Below, in pieces: positions 53,043 to 63,252 of a stretch of 64,000 nucleotides of DNA. The DNA is from Pseudoxanthomonas dokdonensis (GTDB lineage: Bacteria; Pseudomonadota; Gammaproteobacteria; Xanthomonadales; Xanthomonadaceae): assembly GCF_001431405.1 (NCBI RefSeq), contig NZ_LDJL01000008.1, positions 1-64,000 on the forward strand, written 5' to 3'. The notes beneath the pieces are model-generated. The model was given only the letters and a program-made list of their open reading frames with translations, did no database searches and was not told the origin of the DNA. The translations under genes were made by a program, and so were the position numbers. How positions within the stretch are numbered: the first letter of the stretch is position 1; each line of letters starts with the position of its first letter.

Positions 53043-54272
53043 ATGCGAATCCCATTGCCTTCCCTGCCCTGTCTGCCTGCATGCATCCTGCTGCCACTGG
53101 TGCTGCTGATGACGGCCTGTACCACCGCCGCTGATCAGCCGGCGCCGGCCAAACCGGCCCAGCCACTGCGCGTGGCCACCTACAACACATCGCTGTATTC
53201 GGACGACGCCGGCGGGCTGATTGCCGAGTTGCAGGGCGACAGCGTGCATGCGCGCAAGATCGCCGCGGTGCTGCAGCAGGTGCGCCCGGATCTGGTGCTG
53301 TTGAACGAATTCGACTACGACGCTGACGAGCGCGCCGCGGATCTGTTCCAGCAACGTTACCTGCAGGTCGCGCAGCCAGGCGGCGGCGAACCATTGACGT
53401 ATCCATACCGCTATCTGGCACCGGTGAATACCGGTGTGCCCAGCGGCCTGGATCTGGATGGCAACGGTGACGTCGGCGGTGAAGGCCGCAGCCGTGGCAA
53501 TGACGCATGGGGTTACGGCCTGCACCCGGGCCAGTACGGCATGCTGGTGCTGTCGCGCTATCCGATTGATGCGCGCCAGGTGCGAAGTTTCCGCCTGCTG
53601 CGCTGGAGCACGATGCCCGGCGCGGTGCAGCCGCTTGACCCGGCCACCGGTAAACCGTGGTACTCGCCGCAGGTCTGGGCGCAGTTGAGGTTGTCGTCAA
53701 AATCGCACTGGGACGTACCGGTGCTGACCCCTGCCGCGACCGTCCATTTCCTGGTCTCGCACCCGACCCCGCCGGTGTTCGACGGGCCTGAAGATCGCAA
53801 CGGCCTGCGCAATGCCGACGAGATCCGCCTGTGGCGCGAATACATCTCGGCGGGGGAAAAACCGTGGCTGTGCGATGACCAAGGCCACTGTGGTGGCTTG
53901 GCCGCCGATGCACGCTTCATCATCGCCGGCGACCTCAACAATGACCCGATCGACGGCGACGGCCATCACGACGCCATCCTGGCATTGCTGGAACATCCGC
54001 GGGTCATGCGGCAGCCAACGCCACGCAGCGCCGGTGGTGCCGAAACCGCACGCCGCTATGCCAGCCAGGGCATCGTCCATCGCGGCGCACCGCAGCACGT
54101 CACCGGCGATTTCGGCCCGCAGTCCGGGGCGATGCGACTGGATTACGTGTTGCCATCGACCGGCTTCGGCCTGCTCGGCAATGGCGTGTTCTGGCCAGCC
54201 AGCGACGATCCGCGCGCCGCTATCGCCGACGGCAGCGACCATCACCTGGTCTGGGTCGATCTGCAGCCTTAG
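53043..54272 (+). CDS. Endonuclease/exonuclease/phosphatase-family lipoprotein
   Basis: 409 residues. Lipoprotein signal with lipobox MTAC at about Cys22. The EEP fold is clear: VATYNTSLYS at the start, VLLNEFDYD with the metal Glu, IIAGDLNNDPIDG with the catalytic Asp/Asn, and GSDHHLVWVDL at the end with the catalytic Asp-His. It should cleave a phosphodiester or phosphate ester outside the cytoplasm; phytase-, sphingomyelinase- or DNase-like substrates all fit. Confidence 0.9.
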   Translation: MRIPLPSLPCLPACILLPLVLLMTACTTAADQPAPAKPAQPLRVATYNTSLYSDDAGGLIAELQGDSVHARKIAAVLQQVRPDLVLLNEFDYDADERAADLFQQRYLQVAQPGGGEPLTYPYRYLAPVNTGVPSGLDLDGNGDVGGEGRSRGNDAWGYGLHPGQYGMLVLSRYPIDARQVRSFRLLRWSTMPGAVQPLDPATGKPWYSPQVWAQLRLSSKSHWDVPVLTPAATVHFLVSHPTPPVFDGPEDRNGLRNADEIRLWREYISAGEKPWLCDDQGHCGGLAADARFIIAGDLNNDPIDGDGHHDAILALLEHPRVMRQPTPRSAGGAETARRYASQGIVHRGAPQHVTGDFGPQSGAMRLDYVLPSTGFGLLGNGVFWPASDDPRAAIADGSDHHLVWVDLQP

Positions 54273-54328
54273 CAGCAGGCCTGACGGCTGCTTCCAGGCA
54301 AACGCGCGGGTGTTGCGCCGGCGGCGTG

Positions 54329-54652
54329 CTACAGATTCATTGAAGCGGTGGAATCGGTCTTTTCGCTATCGCTGGCCGGCACCCGCGGGACGAAACCGAT
54401 GGCGCCATCGTTCTGCGCCGACACCACCAGCTTGACCATGCTGCCGGGCAGCATCAACTCGACCTGCACCGTTTCGCCCTGCGGATTGGTGCCTTCCAGG
54501 GTCATCTCGAACAGCGCGCCACCGGTGTCGATTTCACGGCACAGCAAATGCGGACCGGCGGCATTGTCGGCCAGGTACGGTTTGATCGCATCGCCCAGTG
54601 CTTCCAGCGCCTGCGGGAACAGGAATACGGCGTAACCACGATGCACGTTCAT
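54329..54652 (-). CDS. Small protein of unknown function coupled to purT
   Basis: 107 residues. No signal sequence, no recognisable domain; middle part is a likely beta-rich fold ([20 protein letters not shown] in part, ending [11 protein letters not shown]). Its start overlaps the purT stop by four bases, so it is made from the purT message. The coupling is the only functional hint. Confidence 0.65.
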   Translation of the reverse strand: MNVHRGYAVFLFPQALEALGDAIKPYLADNAAGPHLLCREIDTGGALFEMTLEGTNPQGETVQVELMLPGSMVKLVVSAQNDGAIGFVPRVPASDSEKTDSTASMNL

Positions 54653-55842
54653 GGCGCGTCCTGCAGTCGAATGTCGATGGCCGCCGCCGCATCGCGAGCG
54701 CGCTGGCGCGCCTGGCCGATGTCGTCGCCCAGTGCCAGGGTCACCCCGACCCGGCGCTGGCCCTGCACCCGCGGCTTGCCGAACAACCGCAGCTGGCTGT
54801 CGGCCTGTTGCAGGGCCGCATCGATATTGTCGAACACCGGCACCCCGTTGCCGTGCGCCAGCAAGGCGCAGCTGGCACTGGCGCCATGCTGGCGGATGGC
54901 CATTACCGGCAAGCCGAGAATCGCCCGCGCATGCAGCGCGAACTGGCTCAGATCCTGCGAGGCCAGAGTGACCAGGCCGGTGTCGTGCGGGCGCGGCGAG
55001 ACTTCACTGAACCAGACCTCGTCGCCCTTGACGAACAACTCCACCCCAAACACCCCGCGACCACCGAGGTCATCGGTAATCGCCTGCGCAATCTGCTGCG
55101 CACGTTGCAGGGCCAGCGCCGACATCGCCTGCGGCTGCCAGCTTTCGCGGTAATCACCATCTTTCTGCAGGTGGCCAATCGGTGCGCAGAACGAGGTGCC
55201 GCCGGCATGGCGCACGGTCAACAGGGTGATCTCGTAATCGAAATCCACGAAGCCCTCGACGATGCAGCGGCCGGCGCCGGCACGGCCGCCGGTCTGTGCG
55301 TAATCCCATGCGGCATCGATATCGGCCTCGCTGCGCACCGTACTCTGGCCCTTGCCTGACGAGGACATCAGCGGCTTGACCACGCACGGCACGCCAATCT
55401 CACTGACCGCCTGGCGGTAATCGGCATGGGTGTCGACAAACCGGTACGGCGAGGTCGGCAGGCCGAGGGTTTCGGCGGCCAGCCGGCGGATGCCTTCGCG
55501 GTCCATGGTCAGTCGCGCGGCGCGCGCGGTCGGGATCACCCGGGCCACGCCCTCGGCTTCCAGTTCGACCAGGGTCTGGGTATGGATGGCTTCGATCTCC
55601 GGCACGATCAGATCCGGCTTTTCGCTTGCCACCAGTGCGCGGATGGCCTCGCCATCGAGCATGTCCAGCACGTGCGCGCGGTGCGCGACCTGCATCGCCG
55701 GGGCGTCGGCGTAGCGGTCTGCGGCAATCACTTCCACGCCAAGCCGCTGCAGCTCGATCGCCACTTCCTTGCCCAGTTCGCCGGAACCCAGCAGCAGCAC
55801 ACGGGTGGAATACGGGGACAGCGGCGTGCCGATGGTGGTCAT
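54649..55842 (-). CDS. purT: Phosphoribosylglycinamide formyltransferase 2
   Basis: ATP-grasp enzyme that makes formyl-GAR from formate in purine synthesis. 397 residues from MTTIGTP. Features: N-terminal [21 protein letters not shown] in part, MSSSGKGQS (ATP-grasp lid), and the C-terminal [10 protein letters not shown]. Longer frames upstream lack a start with a better site. It diverges from the SPFH operon, sharing a 118-base control region. Confidence 0.96.
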   Translation of the reverse strand: MTTIGTPLSPYSTRVLLLGSGELGKEVAIELQRLGVEVIAADRYADAPAMQVAHRAHVLDMLDGEAIRALVASEKPDLIVPEIEAIHTQTLVELEAEGVARVIPTARAARLTMDREGIRRLAAETLGLPTSPYRFVDTHADYRQAVSEIGVPCVVKPLMSSSGKGQSTVRSEADIDAAWDYAQTGGRAGAGRCIVEGFVDFDYEITLLTVRHAGGTSFCAPIGHLQKDGDYRESWQPQAMSALALQRAQQIAQAITDDLGGRGVFGVELFVKGDEVWFSEVSPRPHDTGLVTLASQDLSQFALHARAILGLPVMAIRQHGASASCALLAHGNGVPVFDNIDAALQQADSQLRLFGKPRVQGQRRVGVTLALGDDIGQARQRARDAAAAIDIRLQDAP

Positions 55843-55909
55843 GCGATTTTCCGGAAGCGGGAGTCTGGGCCGGCATTCTACCGGCCGCGGCGATGCGACC
55901 GACCGACCG

Positions 55910-55937
55910 TTGACACCTGATATCAATTTGATATCTT
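55910..55937 (+). promoter_or_regulatory. SPFH operon promoter with paired GATATC sites
   Basis: TTGACA (55910-55915), 16-base spacer, TATCTT (55932-55937): a good -35 and fair -10. Two identical palindromic hexamers GATATC at 55919-55924 and 55930-55935 lie 11 bases apart centre to centre, one helical turn, the second overlapping the -10. That geometry suits a ribbon-helix-helix repressor, and the operon's second gene encodes one. Confidence 0.65.
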
Positions 55938-55960
55938 TAATTCCTCATTGGAGGACAACC

Positions 55961-56839
<879 letters not shown>

Positions 56840-56859
56840 GCCGGTGAGCGGGAAGCATC

Positions 56860-57042
56860 GTGGCTGAAAAAAAAGCCTATCCGCTGCGGATCAGTGCCGA
56901 GGTTCTCAACGCCACCCAGCGCTGGGCCGATGACGAGTTGCGCTCGGTCAACGCCCAGATCGAATATCTGTTGCGCGACGCCCTGCGCAAGAGCGGGCGC
57001 CTGCCGACACCCGATCCAGACAACCAGGAGTCATCGACATGA
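56860..57042 (+). CDS. Ribbon-helix-helix (Arc-type) DNA-binding protein
   Basis: 60 residues, GTG start, RBS GGGAAG. N-terminal strand KAYPLRIS, helix A with [13 protein letters not shown], and helix [16 protein letters not shown]: the Arc/CopG/MetJ layout. Such dimers usually bind paired short sites one turn apart, like the GATATC repeats in front of this operon, so autoregulation is likely. The stop overlaps the DUF4177 start by four bases. Confidence 0.82.
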   Translation: MAEKKAYPLRISAEVLNATQRWADDELRSVNAQIEYLLRDALRKSGRLPTPDPDNQESST

Positions 57043-57215
57043 GCAAGCGCTGGGAATACCAGGTCATCGAAGTCAAACCCGGCATGCTGGGCGGTTTCCG
57101 GGCCGATGCCATCCAGGAAGAGCTGACCCGCCACGGCAAGCTGGGCTGGGAGCTGGTCAACCTGGTCAGCCACCCGATGCAGATGTCGCTGCTGGTGTTC
57201 AAACGCGAAGCATGA
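57039..57215 (+). CDS. DUF4177 small protein
   Basis: 58 residues, ATG overlapping the TGA of the ribbon-helix-helix gene. Core motif: WEYQVIEV at the start, [12 protein letters not shown] in the middle and LLVFKRE at the end, the usual DUF4177 pattern. It is the last gene of the SPFH operon. Function unknown; the family often sits beside membrane or regulatory genes. Confidence 0.82.
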   Translation: MSKRWEYQVIEVKPGMLGGFRADAIQEELTRHGKLGWELVNLVSHPMQMSLLVFKREA

Positions 57216-57313
57216 CGCTGATTCGATTGACCGCTGCCGGCAACCGCGTCAAAGCGACGCATTGCCTGGTTCGCCGTTGCCCCAAAGCGCGCTGCACGCA
57301 CTAAGCTGGCGAC

Positions 57314-58147
57314 ATGCATCGGCAACCGATTCCACTGAAAACCGTTCTGCTCAACAGCGCCGATATCGAGGTCTGGCCAGCCGGCCTGTTGAAGGCGCGC
57401 AGCAATGCCGACGCCCGCCACCTGTCGCGTGCGCTGGCGGTATTGCGGCGCAAGCGCGACGGCCGCTATCTGGCTGTCGTGCAGGCGGAAGGATTGCAGC
57501 CACTGGTCAACCGGCTGGCGTATGAGCCGGGCCTGGCACAGGCGGTATCGGCCTGCGACGACTGGCTGGATCGCCGCGCGGGCGACCTCGCGGCCCTGCC
57601 GCCGTTGCCGCTGGATGGATTGCGTGAGCGGCTGCGGGCGCTGGATCTGGACGAGAGCTACGGCCAGCGCAGCGGGTTGCCACTGGTTGCCGAACCGGCA
57701 ACATTGGCATTCGCCGGTTTCGACCGCTACCGGCGTCCGTTATGGCTGAGCGCCAGCGCCGCTCGCGCCTGGCTGGCATTGCGCGCCGCCGCCGCCGCCA
57801 ATGGCGTGAGCCTGGAGGCGATCTCGGGTTATCGAAGCCATGCCTACCAGCTCGGCATTTTCGAGCGCAAGCTGGCACGCGGGCAAACCATCGCGCAGAT
57901 TCTCACGGTCAATGCCGCGCCCGGTTACAGCGAGCACCACGGCGGCATGGCGCTGGACATCAGCACTCCCGGCGAGCCGGCAGCCGAGGAAAGCTTCGAG
58001 CACAGCGCCGCCTTCGCCTGGCTGCAACAGCACGCCGCCGCCCACGATTTCCACATGAGCTACCCGCGCGACAATCCGCATGGCATCGTCTACGAGCCGT
58101 GGCATTGGCGCCACGGCCCGGCGGCAGACGCATCCGTCGACGATTGA
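57314..58147 (+). CDS. VanY-type D-alanyl-D-alanine carboxypeptidase
   Basis: 277 residues. Peptidase M15B in the C-terminal 160 residues: ISGYRSHAYQ, zinc motif GYSEHHGGMALDIS (SxHxxGxAxD) and EPWHWRH near the end, giving the two metal His and the Asp. The N-terminal 110 residues are unlike typical VanY proteins and contain no signal peptide. It trims the terminal D-Ala of peptidoglycan peptides or of recycled peptides; the missing signal suggests the latter or an unusual export route. Confidence 0.87.
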   Translation: MHRQPIPLKTVLLNSADIEVWPAGLLKARSNADARHLSRALAVLRRKRDGRYLAVVQAEGLQPLVNRLAYEPGLAQAVSACDDWLDRRAGDLAALPPLPLDGLRERLRALDLDESYGQRSGLPLVAEPATLAFAGFDRYRRPLWLSASAARAWLALRAAAAANGVSLEAISGYRSHAYQLGIFERKLARGQTIAQILTVNAAPGYSEHHGGMALDISTPGEPAAEESFEHSAAFAWLQQHAAAHDFHMSYPRDNPHGIVYEPWHWRHGPAADASVDD

Positions 58148-58555
58148 TTATTCGCGCTGCAGGTGCAGGCGCACGCCGGTAACGGTCTGCTGCTTGATGA
58201 CCATGTCGAAGTGCGGGGTACCGGACTTGGCCTTGACCAGAACGTCCTCGCCGTCATCGACCTCGACGTGATAGCCCTTGCCCAGTTGCTGTTCCAGCGC
58301 GTCCTTGATGACCCGCGCCACGTGGTTCTCACCGGTGCCATCCTTGATCTGGATGCTGATGTCGGTCGCGGTGCCACCTTCGGGCACTATCTCCACGACG
58401 ATGACGCCGTCGGAATTGGCGCCCTCACTGACTTCCAACCGCCATTTGTTGGAAGGTTTGGCCCATGCCGCCGTTGCCGCCAGCAGACAGGCCAGGCCGA
58501 ACGCCAGAACAGCCATGGTCGAGCGCGTACCACCAACACGAACGTTTGCAGACAT
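58148..58555 (-). CDS. Secreted protein of unknown function
   Basis: 135 residues from MSANVRV, with a Sec signal (about 1-32, cleavage after AWA). The mature part is beta-rich and acidic, with repeated Val/Asp patches (SDGVIVVEIVPEGG, YHVEVDDGEDVLVKA). No family recognised. It converges on the VanY-type gene with no gap. Confidence 0.65.
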   Translation of the reverse strand: MSANVRVGGTRSTMAVLAFGLACLLAATAAWAKPSNKWRLEVSEGANSDGVIVVEIVPEGGTATDISIQIKDGTGENHVARVIKDALEQQLGKGYHVEVDDGEDVLVKAKSGTPHFDMVIKQQTVTGVRLHLQRE

Positions 58556-58656
58556 GATCGATTCCCCAACCGACAATCCGGGCGGCATGCCCGGCTGCAG
58601 GTATCTTCAGAGGTCATCGGTTAGTGGCCGGTGAAGCCTCGGCCGGACCCGGCGGC

Positions 58657-59331
58657 TCACTCCTGCGAGCGGGGCGTCGGCGCCCTGGCGGTGCCATCGA
58701 AATCGGCGATCCGCCACAGATAGCGGCTGGCATGGCTGCGGTACGGCCCCCAGCGCTCGCCCCGCTCCAGCAGCTGCCGGGGGCTGGGCATGTCTTGCAG
58801 GCCGTCAACCCGCTGCGCGCCCTTGCGGATGCCCAGGTCATCGACCGGCAGCACGTCCGGCCGTCCCAGCCGCGCCATCAGCATCATCTCCACGGTCCAG
58901 CGACCGATGCCGCGCACCGGCGTCAGCGCCGCGATGATCTGTCCATCGTCGAGCAGCGACATCCTGCGCAGATCGGGGATGTCACCGTCCTGTTCGCGCG
59001 CGGCCAGATCCCGTAGCGCCAGGGTCTTGTTGGCGGACACACCGCAGCCACGGAGGGTGGCATCGTCCACTCGTCCCAAGGTGTCGAAGTGCAGGCGCTT
59101 GCTGCCAATCGCGGCCTCGACCCGACCGACAATGGTCGCCGCCGCCTTGCCGCTGAGCTGCTGGAACAGGATGGCCCGCGCCAGCGCATCGACCGGATCA
59201 AAGGCTTTGCGCCATTCGGGCATGGCCGGCAGCGGCCCCAGCTTCCGCATCCAGCCCGCCAGCCTGCGATCCACCCGCAACAGGTGCGCGTGGGCCGCAT
59301 CAACATCATGGCCACGGCGATAACGCGGCAT
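58657..59331 (-). CDS. DNA-3-methyladenine glycosylase (AlkA-like)
   Basis: Base-excision repair enzyme of 224 residues. HhH-GPD fold: FQQLSGKAAATIVGR, hairpin LTPVRGIGRWTVEMML, and the catalytic Asp in LPVDDLGIRKG. Lacks the N-terminal domain of E. coli AlkA, as in the short AlkA2/MAG type. It removes alkylated purines. The next gene starts four bases past its start on the same strand. Confidence 0.92.
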   Translation of the reverse strand: MPRYRRGHDVDAAHAHLLRVDRRLAGWMRKLGPLPAMPEWRKAFDPVDALARAILFQQLSGKAAATIVGRVEAAIGSKRLHFDTLGRVDDATLRGCGVSANKTLALRDLAAREQDGDIPDLRRMSLLDDGQIIAALTPVRGIGRWTVEMMLMARLGRPDVLPVDDLGIRKGAQRVDGLQDMPSPRQLLERGERWGPYRSHASRYLWRIADFDGTARAPTPRSQE

Positions 59332-59335
59332 CAGC

Positions 59336-59728
59336 TCAGCGCCGCACGGCGTCCAGCGCCCACACCACCCAGCCCAGCATCAAGGTGATGCCACCGGCTG
59401 GCGCCATCCGTGTGCTGACCCCGGCCAGCACGCCCAGCGCCAGGCTGCCACAGAACAGCAGCGTGCCCAGCAGCAGCAGGTACAACGCCAGCCGGCCCAG
59501 CGTGCGGGTGGTGCCCGGGGCCAGTGTCGCCAGCGCGATGCCATGGCCAAACGCATACAGCGACGCAGTCTGCAGGCTGCTCTGCTGGTGGCCGTCGGCC
59601 ACTCCATGGGCCGCATACGCGGACAGGCCTATCGCGGTGGCGGCGAGCAGGCCACCGGTGAGGGCAAGGAACGAGGGTTTGCGTTGGCGGCGGTCATAAG
59701 TCATCAGCACATCGGTTCTCGCGGACAT
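59336..59728 (-). CDS. DUF423 (YgdD-like) membrane protein
   Basis: 130 residues with four predicted helices; family features AAHGVADG, QTASLYAFGHGIAL and FCGSLALGVLAG. I use the ATG preceded by AGGAAG; an internal ATG nine codons on would give the more usual length. Function unknown. It lies just upstream of the glycosylase gene on the same strand. Confidence 0.85.
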   Translation of the reverse strand: MSARTDVLMTYDRRQRKPSFLALTGGLLAATAIGLSAYAAHGVADGHQQSSLQTASLYAFGHGIALATLAPGTTRTLGRLALYLLLLGTLLFCGSLALGVLAGVSTRMAPAGGITLMLGWVVWALDAVRR

Positions 59729-59824
59729 GGCTTCCTGCCGGAAAAAGGGATCGTGCAAAACGCAACGCGCCGCTGAAAAGCGGCGCGTTGGAAAACCAGC
59801 ATCAGGGATGGATACCTGCTTTGC

Positions 59825-61009
59825 TTACTGCTTGACGGACCAGTAGACGTCGAATTCGCCGTCTTCTTCAAACGAACCATCCACGCCCTTCTTCCAGACT
59901 TCGTACGGGCGGTCGGTGACTTCGTAACCGTTGGTGGTCGCCCAGGCGCGCAGCGAGTTGCGGACCACGTCCAGGCCGGCCATGAAGCCGGTGTACTGGG
60001 CATTGGCTGCCTTGTGGGCCGGGATGTGGATGTATTCCACCGGCGCACCGTCGGGAATCTTGACGCTCAGCTCACCGGCATAGACCTCGGCCACGTCGGT
60101 GTTGACCGGCTCGGCCTTGTCGGCGTCATCGCCATCGGCCTTGTCGGCGTCGGCCTTCTTGTCATCGTCCTTCTTGGCGTCGCCGGACTTCTTGCGGACC
60201 AGCATGGCCACGTCGAAGGCGTACTTCTCGGCACCGAAATCGGTGGTGATGATACGCAGCGGACCGGCGGCCTCCAGGTTGTTGGCATCCATCACCCGGT
60301 GGATCCATTCGGCATTGGCCTTGATCGACGCCTTGATGGCGTCGTTGGTACGGTCGATGTTGCCGGCGTTGACGAACAGGACGTTCTCGGCCGGTACGTC
60401 GACGACCTTCAGGCCGGTCAGGTTGCTGCCTTCCAGGCGGTAGTCATAGTTCGGCACGCCCGCCAGCAGGGTGGTCAGCTTGGACAGGCCGGCCTTCATC
60501 AGGTCACCGACCTGGCGGCTGACATACATGCCCGAGTAGCGACCCATCAGGTCCCAGCCGTAGTCGATGTCGTAGGTCTGGGTGATCTTGACGTTGCGGT
60601 TGTTCTTGCCGGTCGGCTCCAGCGAAAACACGCTGTGCTTGTTCTTGCCGGTACGGTCGTCCTTGATCGCGTAGGCGACCTTGCCGGGCTGATCCTGGCT
60701 GGCCGGCTGTTCGCTTTCGACGATTTCCCAGCTGCCCTTGCCCCAGGATTCGGAGTTGTATTCAACGCGGGCGCCCTGGCCTGCATGGCTGGCGTCGCCA
60801 CCGGCATAGCTCATTTCACCGGCCGGAATCAGCGGGTTCCAATCCTTCAGGCGACGCACGTTGTTCAGGGTATCGAACACGATGCTCATCTTGCGGTTGG
60901 TCTCGACGCTTTCTACAAGGTGGCGCTTGGACGGCAATACCAGGCCGATTACCACAAACAGCGCCAGGACCAGCGCCAATGCAATCACGAACTCGATCAA
61001 ACGGGTCAT
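59825..61009 (-). CDS. SRPBCC and GyrI-like effector-binding fusion protein
   Basis: 394 residues. One N-terminal membrane helix (about 5-27), then an SRPBCC/polyketide-cyclase-type domain (about 35-180; NVRRLKDWNPLI, WGKGSWEIVES) and a second GyrI-like domain (about 190-394) interrupted by a Lys/Asp/Ala-rich stretch of about 30 residues. Both domains bind hydrophobic or cationic ligands, so this is probably a membrane-anchored ligand-binding protein. Monocistronic. Confidence 0.75.
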   Translation of the reverse strand: MTRLIEFVIALALVLALFVVIGLVLPSKRHLVESVETNRKMSIVFDTLNNVRRLKDWNPLIPAGEMSYAGGDASHAGQGARVEYNSESWGKGSWEIVESEQPASQDQPGKVAYAIKDDRTGKNKHSVFSLEPTGKNNRNVKITQTYDIDYGWDLMGRYSGMYVSRQVGDLMKAGLSKLTTLLAGVPNYDYRLEGSNLTGLKVVDVPAENVLFVNAGNIDRTNDAIKASIKANAEWIHRVMDANNLEAAGPLRIITTDFGAEKYAFDVAMLVRKKSGDAKKDDDKKADADKADGDDADKAEPVNTDVAEVYAGELSVKIPDGAPVEYIHIPAHKAANAQYTGFMAGLDVVRNSLRAWATTNGYEVTDRPYEVWKKGVDGSFEEDGEFDVYWSVKQ

Positions 61010-61181
61010 TCAGGAGTCTCCGGGGGCCGGTGCCTCGGCCGTTGAAAAATATGCAACCGGCATCCTAACAGGCTTGGCGGCCCGGCGGCAGTCCATCCGG
61101 GCACATAAAAGGTCGAATATCCGGGCCGGCCGGGGCGTGCTGCGGCCAGCACCGGCATGGCCCGGGGACAATACCGCTGAC

Positions 61182-61823
61182 TCAGACCAGTTTGAGCTCG
61201 AATGCCTTGAGCACGGCCCGGGTGCGGTCGCGCACCCCGAGTTTGGAGAGGATGTTGGAGACGTGATTCTTGATGGTGCCCTCGGCCACGCCCAGCGAAT
61301 TGGCGATTTCCTTGTTGGAAAAGCCGCTGGCCATCAGCCTCAGGATTTCGGTCTCGCGGTCGGTCAGCGGGTCGGGCCGGTCGAGGCTGACGAACTCGTT
61401 GCGCATGTGCTCCAGGCCCGACAGCAGCCGCTGGGTCACTGCCGGCTGGACCAGCGAGCCGCCGTCGGCGACGGTGCGGATGGCGCCGACCAGCTGCTCC
61501 AGCGACACATCCTTCAGCAGGTAGCCCTTGGCCCCGGCCTTGAGTCCGGCCAGCACCAGCTGATCGTCGTCGAAGGTGGTCAGGATGATCGCCGGCGGCA
61601 GCTCGCCGGCACGCGCCAGTGCCTGTAATGCCTCCAGCCCGGACATCACCGGCATCCGCATGTCCATCAGCACCACGTCGGGCTTGATCTGCGGGATCAG
61701 CTCGACCGCCTGTTTGCCATCCGCCGCCTCGGCGATCACTTCAATACCGTCATCCAGCGCCAGCAGCGAGCGTATGCCCTGCCGCACCAGGGTCTGGTCG
61801 TCGACCAGGCAGACACGAATCAT
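61182..61823 (-). CDS. NarL-family response regulator
   Basis: 213 residues. Receiver domain with phospho-acceptor Asp54 (VVLMDMRMP) and acidic pair DD at 8-9; LuxR-type helix-turn-helix (about 145-205; ETEILRLMASGFSNKEIANS in part). Start overlaps the kinase stop by four bases, so the two form a two-component pair of the DesK/DesR layout. Targets unknown; a 172-base gap separates it from the next gene. Confidence 0.95.
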   Translation of the reverse strand: MIRVCLVDDQTLVRQGIRSLLALDDGIEVIAEAADGKQAVELIPQIKPDVVLMDMRMPVMSGLEALQALARAGELPPAIILTTFDDDQLVLAGLKAGAKGYLLKDVSLEQLVGAIRTVADGGSLVQPAVTQRLLSGLEHMRNEFVSLDRPDPLTDRETEILRLMASGFSNKEIANSLGVAEGTIKNHVSNILSKLGVRDRTRAVLKAFELKLV

Positions 61824-63073
61824 GTGGAACCTCCGGGAATCCGTTCGGATTGTGACTCAAAAGGCCGCTCGATGTCCGCCACCGGCCCGCTCACCGGGTC
61901 CAGCAGCGGCAGCGTGATCTGCAGCCGGAACCCCTGTCCCGGCTGGCTCTCGACCTGCAGTTGACCACCGTACTGGGCCAGCCGTTCGCGCATTCCGCGC
62001 AGGCCGTTGCCGGCGACCACCAGACTGGCGCCGCCACCGTCGTCGCGGGCGTCGATGCACAGATCGGCGCCGGTGCGCCAGCAATGCACCCACAGATTGC
62101 TGGCGTGGGCGTGGCGGACGGCGTTGGTGATGATTTCCTGGGTGCAGCGCAGCAGCACGTGGGCGCGGTGCGGATCGTCCAGGGTCAGCGGTTCCTGGAT
62201 GTCCATGTGGATGGCCAGCGACGGCACCTGCTCGGCCAGCGGCAGCAGCGCCGCGCCCAGGTCGATGGCGCCGCTTTCACGCAGCTGGCTGACCGCTTCG
62301 CGGACATCGGTCAGCAGCAGCTTGGCCAGGGTATGGGCCTGGCGCACGTGTTCCTGGGCCCGGCCTTCGGTGATGTGGCTGGCCACTTCCAGGTTCAGGC
62401 TGAGCGCGGTCAGGTGGTGGCCGAGCAGGTCGTGCAGTTCACGCGAAATGCGGGTGCGCTCGTTGACCCGGGCGCTCTCGGCCAGCAGCGCACGGGTCGC
62501 ACGCAGTTCGGCATTGAGCTGGCGCTGTTCCTCACGCGCCTGGGCCTGTTCACGGGCGACATTGGCCGTGACCAGCACGAAGGCGGCAAAGCCGACGTAG
62601 AACGCCGACTGGAACAGCGCTTCCCAGAAGCTGAAATCCTCCAGCGCCATGAACGACCAGACCAGTGGCACGTGCGCCAGCAACAGCCACAGGATGGCGA
62701 TGCGCAGGCTCAGCAGCCACGGCAGCACCCCGGCGACGATCATCATCAACAGCGCACTGAGCCCGGTCTGGCTGTAGAAGCCGACCGCCACCGCCGCCAG
62801 CGTCAGCACCAGCGCCAGCGGTACGTTCCAGATGTCGTTGGCCTGTTCGCGGCTGTCGCTGCCCAGCGAGCGGGTCAGCTGCCAGTAGCAGGCGCCGAAG
62901 CCGAAATACGCCAGTGCCGTCAGCGGCACGTTGATGCCCTGCCCGTCGGCGCCGCTGGACGGTGGCAGGAACCAGACATTGAGGATGATCGGGATGCCGA
63001 CCAGCGCCCATGAATACAGGCCGGTGGCGCGCAGGAGTCCGGTATGGCTGATTCGTCCGAGCATGGCCAGCAT
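61820..63073 (-). CDS. DesK-type sensor histidine kinase
   Basis: 417 residues. Five to six membrane helices (about 15-160), a short coiled linker, HisKA_3 domain with phospho-His214 (SRELHDLLGHHL), and HATPase_c with DARDDGGGA and GNGLRGMRERL. The sensor domain is membrane-embedded with no periplasmic loop of note, so it may sense membrane state. First gene of the pair. Confidence 0.94.
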   Translation of the reverse strand: MLAMLGRISHTGLLRATGLYSWALVGIPIILNVWFLPPSSGADGQGINVPLTALAYFGFGACYWQLTRSLGSDSREQANDIWNVPLALVLTLAAVAVGFYSQTGLSALLMMIVAGVLPWLLSLRIAILWLLLAHVPLVWSFMALEDFSFWEALFQSAFYVGFAAFVLVTANVAREQAQAREEQRQLNAELRATRALLAESARVNERTRISRELHDLLGHHLTALSLNLEVASHITEGRAQEHVRQAHTLAKLLLTDVREAVSQLRESGAIDLGAALLPLAEQVPSLAIHMDIQEPLTLDDPHRAHVLLRCTQEIITNAVRHAHASNLWVHCWRTGADLCIDARDDGGGASLVVAGNGLRGMRERLAQYGGQLQVESQPGQGFRLQITLPLLDPVSGPVADIERPFESQSERIPGGST

Positions 63074-63252
63074 AGTAGGGCCAATGGGACGGCGCGCCTC
63101 CCCACTAAAGTCATGTCCCGGCGCGGCACTGGCGGTTCACGGCACGCTTACCGCCAGCGTGCCAGGCTGGTCCGCCCGTGCGATAATTGCGCGGTGGCCG
63201 TCGCAGCCGGCCTACGCACCATGTCCCTGCAAGACCCCGTACGGAGTCATTA

